This document shows, in pieces, positions 1-10,531 of a stretch of DNA of 64,000 nucleotides. The DNA lies in the NCBI GenBank assembly GCA_942159475.1, contig OW804097.1:58362986-58426985 (forward strand), given 5' to 3'. Position 1 is the first letter of the stretch; every line of letters starts with the position of its first letter. The translations under genes were made by a program, and so were the position numbers. The notes below the pieces were generated by a model, which was not told the origin of the DNA, did not search any database, and saw only the letters and a program-made list of their open reading frames with translations. Origin of the DNA: Sthenelais limicola (Eukaryota > Annelida > Polychaeta > Phyllodocida > Sigalionidae).

Positions 1-44
1 AATTCAGAATGAAATTAATGTGTAGAGATGCCAAATGTAGGCCT

Positions 45-487
45 ACATTTTCTAACACCCTAATCCGGATACACAATGTAGTTCAGCATTGGATGATCGC
101 TCATCTCTATACCCGGCAACCAACGCTGCATAAATTTATCACTTTCTACCCTAATTCAGCAGAATATATTTAATGTTATGTTAACATGTTAACCCCCATG
201 TCTTAGCTAGGCAGCTGAGAACTATGTTAGTTATCACCTTAGTTCTCTATACTCTGCTTATTTTAGCTAGCCACTTAGCAGTGAGATGTTTCAGAAATAT
301 CAGAAATGTACTATTATTTCTAGATTAACGATTTCTAAATCAGTTACAAAGAGATCTTTTGAATGAATCACTTTGAAATTATCAAATTTTGCGAATGTAC
401 ATTTTCTAAAACTTGGACCCGGATGCACAATGTAGTTCAGCATTGGTGATCCCTCATCTCTATACCCGGCAACCAGCGCTGTATAAA
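45..487 (+). repeat. Direct repeat pair of about 90 bp (45-135 and 398-487)
   Basis: Two copies of a segment lie about 353 bp apart in the same orientation. Both begin TACATTTTCTAA, share CACAATGTAGTTCAGCATTGG and CATCTCTATACCCGGCAACC, and differ by scattered substitutions and a small indel. The 260 bp between them and the bases to about 850 show nothing else that I can name. An open frame that crosses the second copy on the minus strand is short and has no recognisable domain. It is probably a fragment of a dispersed element or an old local duplication. Confidence 0.75.
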
Positions 488-852
488 AAGCCCACTCACA
501 GCGGGACCGGCAGAGTGGCAGTCTACTTTTTACTTTTATTACTCTCATAAATTTAGGCTTCTGCTTTTACCCAGCCTGCGCTTTTTGCGTCCCCGAGGAC
601 CACCCTGACACCATTGCCTGTCACCGGAGAGCTTTATCGTGCCATCAAAAACTTAAATATTTTCATTTTGGATGGTTTTATTCATAATGTATGTCATACA
701 TGAGCTGGTGCAATGGGAATTAGTAGGAAATACTCATGTAGCAATGAGATCTTATATTATGGATTAATGTGGGTCAAGGGTTACGTCATACGTCATCTAA
801 ATCACATATGAGAGGGTGTCCATGCAATGACTATCTTTTATGGTTATATCGG

Positions 853-990
853 TCAGAAAATGTACAATTCACCTTCACCAATCCTCTGAAATATTGAAAT
901 ATGGTATGGTATGGCCTTCCCCAAACCTCTCAAATAACCCAAATTTAAGAGAAAAATGAGGTTCAAACACACAGATAATAGATCATAGGC
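853..990 (+). repeat. Family C fragment (TCAGAAAATGTACAATT)
   Basis: Starts with TCAGAAAATGTACAATT, the terminal core found throughout the window, followed by CACCTTCACCAATCCTCT and an AAATGAGGTTCAAA tract shared with the copies near 20310 and 48090. The stretch is non-coding. No other feature is visible between 990 and 1400. Confidence 0.6.
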
Positions 991-1406
991 TTTGTTACCC
1001 CCTGTTGATGTTATGAGCGCAATGCTATCGTGGAGTAATATACCTACCTACCTATCAAGTTGGACCATACACGTTTGAACTTGGTGGAAAGAAGTTTATA
1101 TGGAGCACCGTGACCTTGCAAATAGCTAACAATTCATTAACAGGCATTGCGCCAAATAGATTGAGGAACAACTTTGACATAGCGTCCGGTATGGATATGT
1201 TCATGTCTTCCCACGGACACAAATCAAACTAAATATCCCCTTGTACTGCCATTCCATAGAAAGGGATAAATGTTTATATATGACAAGGGAACTGGATTAG
1301 TATTGTATTTCATCCGCTTGAAGCATTTAGCAAAACATTCCCTTTACTTAAAATAGTCCATTTCTTGCGTCTAGCCTCAGGGCTCGATGGCCTCTCGCTT
1401 TTTAAC

Positions 1407-1494
1407 CTACTTCCTCCCTCACTTCCTTCCGCCCTTCCCCTTTTTCCTCCTCCCCGTCCCTCCCTCTATCCCTCCCTACCCTCCCTGCCATTGC
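1407..1494. repeat. Pyrimidine-rich low-complexity tract
   Basis: Almost pure C/T on the plus strand, made of irregular CCTCCCT and CCTTCC units. Simple-sequence DNA with no coding signal. Confidence 0.8.
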
Positions 1495-4400
1495 TGCCTC
1501 AAGAGCTACCTACAGGCGGCAACGTGCACTAGAGGAGAGCGTTGAGGCATCTGATTGGTCAATACTTCATTTTGCCACACTGAGGTGGCCCCCTGGGAGA
1601 TGGAAATCAAATTTGCAAGGGTTGCGGGACGAAATAAAAGCCTTCCAACCGGTCCTCCTACTATAGCTACAGCCTCCCATCCTCAAACCAGACCTGAAAT
1701 TTGTTTAAAAGTTGGATTTTATCAATTCCGATTTAGAAATTAAAAATGTCCTGTGGATTTAACTGTCTTATCAATCGAATAATTTTCAAAATGAAAATCA
1801 GGTCAGGTGCTTTAATGAATTAGGAATATGGATCAGGACTTCAGGATATGTCAAATGAGCAGCTCTAGACATTAAAATTTTAATAAAAAATAGCTACATA
1901 AAATTGATAAATACATGGTATACATATCTGAGTATACTTGGCCTTACATGTAATCAAAATCTCTCTTCTCTTATTTAGAACTATATTTTGTTCTTCGTTT
2001 TTGTATTAAATTTCAGTTATTTGAGAGGAATTGTGAAGGCGAATCGTACAGTTTCTGACGATTTGACCCATATGTCATGTGTCACAGAGTACTGAGTCTC
2101 TAAGTCACAATTTTTTATTTTTTTTCAATTTTCAATTTTTTTCACAAGAGCTCTTTATAGGAATGTTTGGAATATTTAAGTGCTTGGTGCTCTTGGTAGT
2201 TTTAGTACAAGTGCTAAATGTTATGACTTGTATATCTAACATGTCTCTGCATTTCTAAAGTCATCTTGAAGAAGTAGACTTAATTAATTTACTAGTGATT
2301 GTCCATCCAGAAATATCAGCGAATGATTTTCAAATATGAAACGATATAAAAGTTCTTTTAAAATCCAATCGTTGAAAACTGCCTGATCCCATCTTTTAAA
2401 TCGGATGATATCTCAAAATCCATATTTGTCGACTTATGACTGGTTTGTGACACATCACATATATCAAATAGCCTCCAAAAAGGCTGATTTCGGACCTTCA
2501 TCTTTAAGGCAGATCTATAGGTAACATTCTAGATCTAATACAGAATATATGGGCACTCTCTAACCGAGCTTTATTAAAAACTAAAACATTCTCCTAGAGA
2601 TAAGCAATGTTCCTTCCATAAAAGTCCACTTCATTAGGCTGTAAAACTTGTTGTGTTGATACAGATAACATTTGAAATATAAGTGAGAGTGAGCTAGTCA
2701 GACTATCCTTTGCCATAATATGATAAATTTTTCAGGCGAACCCGATAATCTCATGTTACACAATTCAAAAAGCATTGTCAATTTATATCAGATTTGACCA
2801 CTAAACGTCCTATAATACATTTTAATCATTTTACCAGGTTAGTTAATAAGTCATTTACAATCATATACCTCACATATTTTACAGAAGATCTTATACAGAA
2901 TTCAAGGTCGTTTAGACAGGCTTGAGAGGCATTTTTTTTAATGTTGCTTTCAAGTTATAAAAACAAAAAATAGTAAAAGTACACATCAATATAAAAAACA
3001 GTATGACATCCCATATTTTTCAGGCTTTAACATAGAGGCCTGTTTTTGCCTGCTAGAGGAGTATGTAATGACCTCAGTCAGGTATAGCGTTGAGTAGGAG
3101 AAATGTTACGTATCCGTATCTCTATCTTCTTTTAATTATGTTGCATTTGTATGTGTAACAAATAAATTGTAAGATAAACATTGTTTATTTGTTACGTTAC
3201 GGTTTCCCCGATATGTTTTGTGAACAGCTTAGTACATGGGGAACACTCTTCTCTATGCGAGGTATAATATGATGATTTGTGATTCAATTTGCTAGAAAAA
3301 ATGGTTTGTTGGTTTGATATATATTCATTTCTAATTAAATATTCTACCTATCCCTAGTCCCACCTAGAGAGCCTCACTGCTGAGCCATGGTCCTGTGATT
3401 TAGAGGGTCCCCCTGATCCAGTCATTTGATATCATTCTATTATCTAATCGAGTTGCTTACAATCAGAACCAACTAGGACTATATAGCCAATTTATGGTGT
3501 ATTGCATATCACCTCTGATCTAAATGTTCTCTTTTTTCTCTTCCAGGTATGTATCTCTGCAATTATCCTTTGAATACAGGGCTCTTTACGAAGGCCAAAG
3601 GTAGGGAATCATATCATTTCCAGATTTCATTTATCATAGAATGACTTCTTATAGATAAATGTCTATATTACACACATGATCAGTTAGTGGGGTAGGGGTG
3701 GGGGTGGAGGGCAGTATGCTGTTATAGTATGGGGTTCCATGGTTACACATAACTTAATGGTGCAATTTGGTTGGTGCAGCATAACTTACAAATGGCGTCG
3801 TCTTGAGCCACGTAAAGCCCAAACTCCATTACCACAGCTGCATTGGTGTACTGCCTCCACACGGCAAACAACACAATGTTAAGGTATTACAGTCGGCGGC
3901 AGGTCATGGCAATGGAGATGGACCTTTATTTACAAATTGCATCGTCTCAAGCCTCCTTGAGCTCAAGTTTAGGCTGAACAGTTTATATTTACATTCTTTT
4001 AAAAAACATTATGATAATTCCAGTGGGTAATACATTTATAGTAAATGGCACTCCCTTAAGATTCGAACTGATCTCAACACGATCAGCACGATCTCAACCC
4101 AATCAGAAAAACAGACTCATCCCTTTGGTGTTCGTCCAGTTTTCTGATGTGACATTAGCTATAAGACTTTCTCTTTCATCAATCGGGTAAAATCATAACA
4201 TATCTATCAGCCTAAGATTTATTCATGTTCTCTCAGCTGTTAAAATCATTCAGCCGAACATATTTGTGGACATAGAATAATACGATCATACAATTTGAGA
4301 ATGAAGAGTAGGGCTGTTTTAAAACAGAAGGTTTTAGGGACAACTCTTACGTCAAATTAAACCTTGACTCTCTGTCATTCTAAATGTAATTCCATGAGTA

Positions 4401-4600
4401 GAAAGCAGTGAGAGGCTGGAAACTGAAGGACCCTATCTATTTTACCTTTGTGTCAAGTATTTATAGATTCTCGGTAAAAATCCCAGAATCCCACTTAGAG
4501 CGGAGAGGGGGGAGGCTCTAAAGTAGAGAGAAGAGCCTTGTGCTTGGTGCTGTTGCTGATAGAGCATGAAAATTAAAGAATGGCTGAGTGAAATGGCTGT
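1495..4600. other. Gene-free stretch with scattered repeat fragments
   Basis: I see no credible exon here: open frames are at most about 75 codons and have no recognisable motif. A reversed family C fragment lies at about 1915-2075, ending TTTCTGACGATTTGACCC. A copy of the 40 bp family H motif (GACTTATGACT followed by GTGACACATCACAT) lies at 2428-2460. A 12 bp inverted repeat is listed separately at 3155-3195. The rest is AT-rich DNA in which I recognise nothing. Confidence 0.6.
3155..3195. repeat. Perfect 12 bp inverted repeat with 17 nt loop
   Basis: GTAACAAATAAA (3155-3166) is the exact reverse complement of TTTATTTGTTAC (3184-3195). The 17-base loop also contains ATAAACATTG. It could extrude as a hairpin. 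No flanking element ends were identified. Confidence 0.75.
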
Positions 4601-4655
4601 CACAAAATCTAATGGAGCCATTTCATTACCGTGGGAATAGAGATGAGATTATAAA

Positions 4656-5340
4656 TACTGCACACTTTGGCGGGACGTGAATCAGACTGGCGGAGATGGA
4701 AAGAACTAGCAGGAAATGGAGGATGTTTGGGGCCTGTTGTATAAGCTAAGGAAAGTGGTTTATCTGCACGAATTCCTATATATTCATAGCCTTCCTTCGG
4801 TGGGGAATTCCTCCTAGAAAATGCATTGAGTGATATAATCATGTTATTCCTTCGTTAAATCATACCGCACCAGGCCCTAAGCACGGAAAATACTGAACAC
4901 TTTGGTGGGACGTGAATCAGACTGGCGGAGATGGAAAGAACTAGCAGGAAATGGAGGATGTTTGGGGCCTGTTGTATAAGCTAAGGAAAGTGGTTTATCT
5001 GCACGAATTCCTATATATTCATAGCCTTCCTTCGGTGGGGAATTCCTCCTAGAAAATGCATTGAGTGATATAATCATGTTATTCCTTCGTTAAATCATAC
5101 CGCACCAGGCCCTAAGCACGGAAAATACTGAACACTTTGGTGGGAGGTGAATTCAACTGGAAGGATGGATGGAACTAAGGGGAAGGAGGATGTTTGGAGT
5201 TGAACAGGGACCTATTGTTTAAGCTAAGGAAACGGAAACTGTGTGTGAAATACGTACACTTGTTCCCATACTTTGGTGGGTAGGAATGAAAATGCATTGT
5301 GTATATATAGGCTACCCCAGATCGGATTGACACGTAGGGA
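4656..5340 (+). repeat. 235 bp tandem duplication, two near-identical units plus a degenerate third
   Basis: The segment starting TACTGCACACTTTGGCGGGA at 4656 recurs at 4891 and again at 5126, an exact 235 bp period. Units one and two are almost identical, differing at a handful of positions. Unit three keeps the first 25 bases, then diverges (AAGGATGGATGGAACTAAGG region) and fades by about 5340. Each of the first two units contains a minus-strand frame giving the same short translation, with no resemblance to a known protein. That frame is a by-product of the duplication. The near identity of units 1 and 2 beside a worn unit 3 suggests a recent second duplication of an old pair. Confidence 0.9.
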
Positions 5341-7700
5341 AAAATGTTTGGATTATAGAATATTAAGACTAGTAATTCGATAATGTGTTATTATGATCTA
5401 GTAGTGGTACGGCGCAGGTTGTGTTTTTTGTCACCGTCTAGGAATGATAAGATAGTACACATTGTGTCATAAATTATGTTACACTACAGATTACACGTAG
5501 GCTCCTATTATAATTAGACATATCATTGCTCTTACCTTACATATGTGTTATCGACACGAACATATATATCCCCGATATTTATCCATTTCATGTGGAAGCC
5601 TGTAATTCCATGTATAGCTAAACTGCCATCTTTAATCCAATTATTTTCTTGAGCCAGTATTCAGACATATATACCCACTATGTCCATTACTAACAGACAT
5701 ACACGAGTCGAAACTAATCAAAGGATAGTTTTGTGATTGACATTTAAGCCTGTGTTCCATTCATCGGACATATTGCCTTCTGCCTATGTAATCATGTTGG
5801 CTAATAACCTCATGATTACATCTCTCTCTCAGACTCCTGTTTCTGATACATCATAGGAAGAATATATAGAGATATTGAATATACTGAGATACATGAACGG
5901 TCTAGTAATTGATCCTCCTACTCCCCTTTCTGTACGGAATGTAATGTGAGTTAGACTTCATTTGATTTATATATTACATGGAAGTGTGTGTTATACTTTA
6001 TTGCATGTGTGATGTGTTAACGATAAATGAAAATGTATTATATATTTTATTGTGTGTGTGATGTGTTACAGAAAGATCCCTTGCGAAAAATGGCTTTTTA
6101 GATAATAAGTATCCTTGTATCTTTGTATGTTTGAAAAAATTATGAAGTAGTTATCTATGCTTCTACACAGTCTTGAAAGTTGGTTCATTAGCTGGTTATT
6201 AATATAACGAAAATGCCTTAAGGAACACAACAAAGAGAACATCCCTACAAGGATCGCATTATGGTCTCACATTTATTTTATTTGAGAAAACGGAGAAGGC
6301 AAATTGTACATTTCCGACTCCCTCACTCATTTGTGTATCTTTATTAAGGCAAACGATGGTGACAAGACAATACGAGTATAGAAATATTACCATGTAACAC
6401 AATCCTGCCGCTGAATCCAGCTAATGAAATAACATAAAGTCACCAATGCAATAAAGCCTGGCACATACTTCATTAACTAGAGCCAAGGAGCTGCTCTCTC
6501 TGTCGCTAAGTCCTTGATTTGTCTGCGAGCACCAACTCATGCGAGCCAAACGAATCCAATTAAATCCTGGTGAGAAATATCACAGGCATGGCCCTGGCCG
6601 CCAGTACTGAATGTGGAACATCTTGTCGACATGCGAAACAATGATCCTTTGTAGGGTGCCATATTTGTCGTTGTGTAGCGAGTGGTTCCGGAGAAGCGAG
6701 CTGCTCTGTGAAATGATAAAAAAATTGTGGTTGTATTTGTTGTGTGGAGGAAGACTCAGCTGTTGTTGGCTGCCATCCGCATGTATTGTGATGCTCCCTT
6801 ATTGCTTTGTGGGTGGGAGGTGCTCATTGCCATGACAACAGAGCTGCTCACATGATGAAGTTGGTGGATTAAAGAGCTGGCAGGGATTGAAGGGCCTGGG
6901 GGCAGCTTAGCCTTGTCATCCAGTGAGGGGAAACCCTGGTAATAAAGGTGGGAGTTACTGCAGGGTGTGAGGCAATCTTTGTCACCTACCACTTCACCAT
7001 AATTATGCTGTTTATATTCCTATTGGTCTACAAAAGAGAGTGAGTGACAGCGAGAGGGGTAATGCACCATGTATATATGAGTCCTTGTGCCTCTACAACC
7101 CATGCCTCAATTCGCATCTTTATTACTACTTGTAGACCTATTACTAGTTCATATAACATAATAGTAGTCATCAATTCTGAATTATGAAAACACAATTAAT
7201 ATATTCCTTTAAAGCAGTGTCAACCCACTTATGTAGCAATTATTGTAGAATTACTAGTGAATCTTTTTTCAACATGATACTCTAATTCTCATTACCATAA
7301 TTCACCTTGCTGTTATTTATAAGAACAATTAAGACCACTTCTCTTTAAACTGGAGAGATCTGAAATCTGATCTGATCTGAAAAGAGAAAATCAGGATTAT
7401 AATTTATAGTACACTCAAAATGTAGCTCTACATACAAAAAGATAAACAAATTTGAGAATGGATCATACTTTACAAACAAATCCTATCCAAACTCCAGATA
7501 GTTCTTACCATCCAATTCTTTCTTAAGCTTATTCTGAAATTCAAGAGTTATTGTCTAAAACAGGTATTTATTTTCATCTTCATTTTGTGAACTACATCTA
7601 TAGATGCTGCTATTCAACATTAGATCTATAGAGTGTTTGTAAATCGGCTACCATGTGTGTTCTCTAAAATGAAGTTTTACAATTCTTAAAAATAGAAGCT
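5341..7700. other. Gene-free stretch
   Basis: No exon or RNA gene is recognisable. Small items are a 29 bp direct duplication at 5992-6020 and 6041-6069 (TGTGTGATGTGTTA shared) and a reversed family C end at about 6270-6325 (AATTGTACATTTCCGAC). Bases 6480-6960 are more mixed in composition and less AT-rich than the surroundings, the look of conserved non-coding DNA, but composition is my only evidence. An X-box-like ATTGCCATGACAAC occurs near 6825. Confidence 0.5.
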
Positions 7701-7704
7701 TTGT

Positions 7705-7865
7705 ATACCACTGCGCACGTATATTACAGTGCATGCTGGGGTAGATTCAGTTCAAATCTGACATACAAACAATTTTGTCGAAAAGATTTTGTCGAAAATT
7801 ACGAGAATGTTTTCACCAATATCATAGCTTGTGTAAATGATCTATAAAAACCAAATGTAAGGGGG
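7705..7865 (+). mobile_element. Family B MITE fragment (left half)
   Basis: Contains the family B signature CACTGCGCACGTATATTACA, then GTGCATGCTGGGGTAGATTC, CTGACATACAAA, GTCGAAAATTACGAGAATG and AAACCAAATG, in the same order as the full copy at 19208-19548. The terminal TAGGGGATTTGCATG and the right half are missing. Non-coding. Confidence 0.8.
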
Positions 7866-7897
7866 AAGCTACATAGTAATTGAGATTCTACAGAAAA

Positions 7898-8171
7898 GGG
7901 GATTTGCATGTGACACTGCGCATGTCTGTTACAGTGTACATACTGGGATAGACTCGGTTCAGGTCTGAAATATTTTCCAACATTTTTGACAGAAACTAAA
8001 TGTTTACACGAATATCATACCTTGTATAAATGGCCAATGACAACCAAATGAATGATGGGAAATCTATGTGATAAGGTTAACATTGTTTGAAAAGTTTTTG
8101 TCTTTAATATATATATTTTATCATTGGAACCTTCGAACTTCGCTTTAGTTGGCGGCCATGCAAGTGCCCTA
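7898..8171 (+). mobile_element. Family B MITE, internally shortened copy
   Basis: Begins GGGGATTTGCATGTGACACT and ends GGCGGCCATGCAAGTGCCCTA, the expected inverted ends, though its right TIR has a T-to-G style substitution. It is about 70 bp shorter than the 19208 copy. It lies immediately downstream of another family B fragment (7705-7865), so two copies are arranged head to tail. Confidence 0.8.
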
Positions 8172-8794
8172 TTGAGCAGTGTCATCTATAGCGGCGGTTG
8201 TTGCCATGGAAATCGATATCTATGAAGCAGCAATACTTGTACTTGAAGTGCCCCCTTACGGGAAAGGAAAGATTTACCCTCAACTTGTAGACGTGTCTCA
8301 AATGTGATATCTCAGGCAGGCTCTGACTATGATATGCCCACAGTGAGGAGTACTCGCTCACATTGTCAATGGCAATCGATTTTTCCTCGCTCATATGTTT
8401 TCATTTGAGATGGGACTGTGAAGCACTTTCTGAAAGGGTTGTTAATCATGCTTCCTGCTGGTTGCGTTGCTGGAGAATATTATTAATCACACATTTAATA
8501 CAGATTTTGATGTATAAAAGTCCGAATAGTTCACAATTGAAATAATGTTCACGAAGAAGTCCTCCCGAGAGCGGAACATTGGACCGCAAAGAAAAATGCA
8601 AAGATGACGACTTCAGTGATAATTTCCTCTACCAAAAATTGTATTACTTCTACATCATCCACACAATGTTGGTCTAGACGTTTTTGAGTTATTCACAACT
8701 AATGTCCTGTTTTACTAGATTGACTCATTGTATTCTAATCTATATTTATCTGTTGTTTAAACTTACTTAAACTTCAAACAACATTTTTAGATCA
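8172..8794. other. Gene-free stretch
   Basis: Nothing recognisable. Short open frames on both strands overlap the sequence at 8182-8545, but they have no domain, no splice-site pattern and no codon regularity that I could use to support an exon. Confidence 0.5.
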
Positions 8795-9016
8795 TAACCA
8801 TTAAGAAAAAAACAAGCTCTAGGGAGCGACAATAAGTGAAACCGCTGCAAAAAAAGATTTGGATATCAATGTATAGGTTTATAAAGCACTGTCCTAAAAA
8901 TAACAATGTACATCAACCAAGGTTTTGATCATGTGACTTTCAGATCGCTAGAGAAAAAATGGAACAAAAGGTAGAAAAAAACTTTTGCTCGAGGTTAACT
9001 GAGAATGCAGCTTTAA
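8795..9016 (+). mobile_element. Family A element, right-end fragment
   Basis: The middle part GCGACAATAAGTGAAACCGC matches the equivalent part of the full family A copy at 46673-47003. The right end TTAACTGAGAATGCAGCTTTAA closes at 9016. The left terminus is missing. The Ngaro-like retrotransposon begins about 100 bp further on. Confidence 0.7.
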
Positions 9017-9120
9017 TATAATATCATAATTATAAAACACTTGCATGATTGTTTTTAGCAAAAAAAGTGTTGAAACTTACGGGATTTCGTATACATGTTA
9101 CTACCTAGATTTCTCAATTG

Positions 9121-9247
9121 TTCTCTCATTTCCCGAATGAGGGCGCATTGGGCAGAGGCTGGAGGGGGTAGTGCTCCTGGTGCCACGCTCTCTCGGACAC
9201 TCGACCTCACTCCAGCGTGGTCAGCCAGACGGACAGCTTCGAAAATT
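9121..9247 (+). repeat. Ngaro repeat A1
   Basis: 127 bp, identical to A2 at 14011-14137. Starts TTCTCTCATTTCCCGAATGA and ends CAGCTTCGAAAATT. Near its outer edge CTCATT (9125-9130) and AATGAG (9136-9141) form an inverted repeat around TCCCG, the kind of dyad a tyrosine recombinase binds. Bases 9248-9303, between A1 and the Gag start, form a short leader; the promoter is presumably within A1 or this leader, but no TATA box is visible. Confidence 0.95.
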
Positions 9248-9303
9248 ACCAGACTCCCGTCCTCATCCTACAGTTAGGAGAATAATCTCTCTTAAACTCA
9301 AGA

Positions 9304-10515
9304 ATGGCTGGCATTGGAACTAGAACACGCGGGGCTCGGATTATTCTACCCGAGGAGCCACTCAGAAATGGTCGTAAGAAACCAGGCCCGAAGCCTAAAA
9401 AGACTCCGGCCAAAAAGACCGTTAACACGCCAAAGGCTAATGGCGGCCCTGGACACGAGGTTCCTCAACCGCCAGAACAGGACCAGCAACAGCAGGCCCC
9501 TCCGCCTGACAAGTCTCTGAACGAGAAACTTGACAGACTACTAAACATCCTAGCAACAGAAAGAAGAATCCTAGAGGGCATTCACCACGACAGAATAAAC
9601 TTCATAGACGATCAGGCCATCTCCCCCCAAAATCGTAGGCCACGTGACTTGACCGGTGGTCAGGCCTACCGACGCTCGGCGAGTCAACCCCCAAGACGGC
9701 CCGATGATGTCGACGGTCTCTACCCCAGGGAAGAGGCTCCCGAGTTCATCTCACCTGACGAACTGGCCTCTTCTCCGGTCACAGACAAGCACTACCAGAA
9801 GGCTCTAAAGGAGGTTACTCTTCAGATTGTCAAGAGAGGAGGTAAGGGATACTTCTCAGATAACGATAATGATGGGGCTAAGAGTGCTAGGGACCTTATT
9901 AAAAAGTTCCTTCCCCGCTCAGTAAAACTCAAGTTGAAAGACACAGACTACACTCTCTCAGTGCAGGAGCACATTACAGGCATCGCGGGTCTGGCCCTGG
10001 ATACAAAAGACCAAGCCAATATGAGAAGGATAGTCTCTCATGTAAAGGAGGTGGCCGAAGACGCCACAAAATATAACTGGGACCACGTGTCTGACTGGTC
10101 AATGACAATACTCGAGCTGATTGCAGAAGAGAGGATTGAATGGTCAGATGCAGCCTTCATAAAGGACGAGCGCATGAAACTCTCTTGGTCAGCATGTGCC
10201 CCAACCGACAGAGAGGAATCCCCCCCTCTCGCTCTGTGCAAGTTGTACAACAGGGGTGAATGTGAAAACAAGAAAACTCTACACAAGCAGGCAGGAAATA
10301 CTGTGTACCACTACTGTGCCCTCTGTTATTTTGTGTTCGAGAAGCGCCTGTCCCACCCCGGGAAAAGATGCAACTCTCTCCGTGGCAAGGACCAAGCAAC
10401 CACCCAAGGGGACCGTAAGGAGAAACCATGGCAGAAAGGCCAGAAAGGTGGCGGCAAACGTGACAAGCAGGCCGATCGAGACAAGTCTGCTGACGCGGAG
10501 TCAAAAAACGACTAG
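9304..10515 (+). CDS. gag: Ngaro ORF1, Gag-like protein (403 aa)
   Basis: Predicted nucleocapsid-type protein of the retrotransposon, assumed to package the RNA. The ATG has a strong context (A at -3, G at +4) and is the first in frame after A1. Residues 22-40 are basic with a GRKKPGPKPKK stretch resembling an AT-hook or nuclear signal. Residues 53-70 are Pro/Gln-rich. Residues 70-100 look like a short coiled coil. The central part (about 155-290) is a folded-looking region that I do not recognise. Residues 312-356 hold a Cys/His cluster (C312, C320, H327, C338, C341, H351, C356), a likely zinc-binding, RNA-binding module unlike the retroviral CCHC knuckle. The tail is Lys/Gly/Asp-rich. The stop lies 4 nt after a -1 slippery heptamer that gives access to ORF2. 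Assignment as Gag rests mainly on position and composition. Confidence 0.85.
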   Translation: MAGIGTRTRGARIILPEEPLRNGRKKPGPKPKKTPAKKTVNTPKANGGPGHEVPQPPEQDQQQQAPPPDKSLNEKLDRLLNILATERRILEGIHHDRINFIDDQAISPQNRRPRDLTGGQAYRRSASQPPRRPDDVDGLYPREEAPEFISPDELASSPVTDKHYQKALKEVTLQIVKRGGKGYFSDNDNDGAKSARDLIKKFLPRSVKLKLKDTDYTLSVQEHITGIAGLALDTKDQANMRRIVSHVKEVAEDATKYNWDHVSDWSMTILELIAEERIEWSDAAFIKDERMKLSWSACAPTDREESPPLALCKLYNRGECENKKTLHKQAGNTVYHYCALCYFVFEKRLSHPGKRCNSLRGKDQATTQGDRKEKPWQKGQKGGGKRDKQADRDKSADAESKND

Positions 10516-10531
10516 CTGCCCCTTACGGGCA
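10503..10531 (+). promoter_or_regulatory. Probable programmed -1 ribosomal frameshift site (Gag to Pol)
   Basis: In the Gag frame the codons run TCA AAA AAC GAC TAG, so 10503-10509 is the canonical heptamer A AAA AAC. Seven bases further, TGCCC (10517-10521) can pair with GGGCA (10527-10531) around a 5 nt loop, a 5 bp GC-rich stem at the spacing typical of frameshift stimulators. A second GGGCA at 10544-10548 offers an alternative partner. The -1 frame is open from 10494 through the Pol stop at 12857. The first in-frame AUG in Pol is not reached until about 11046, inside the domain-bearing part, so independent initiation is unlikely. The sequence facts are direct; actual frameshifting is inferred. 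Confidence 0.75.
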
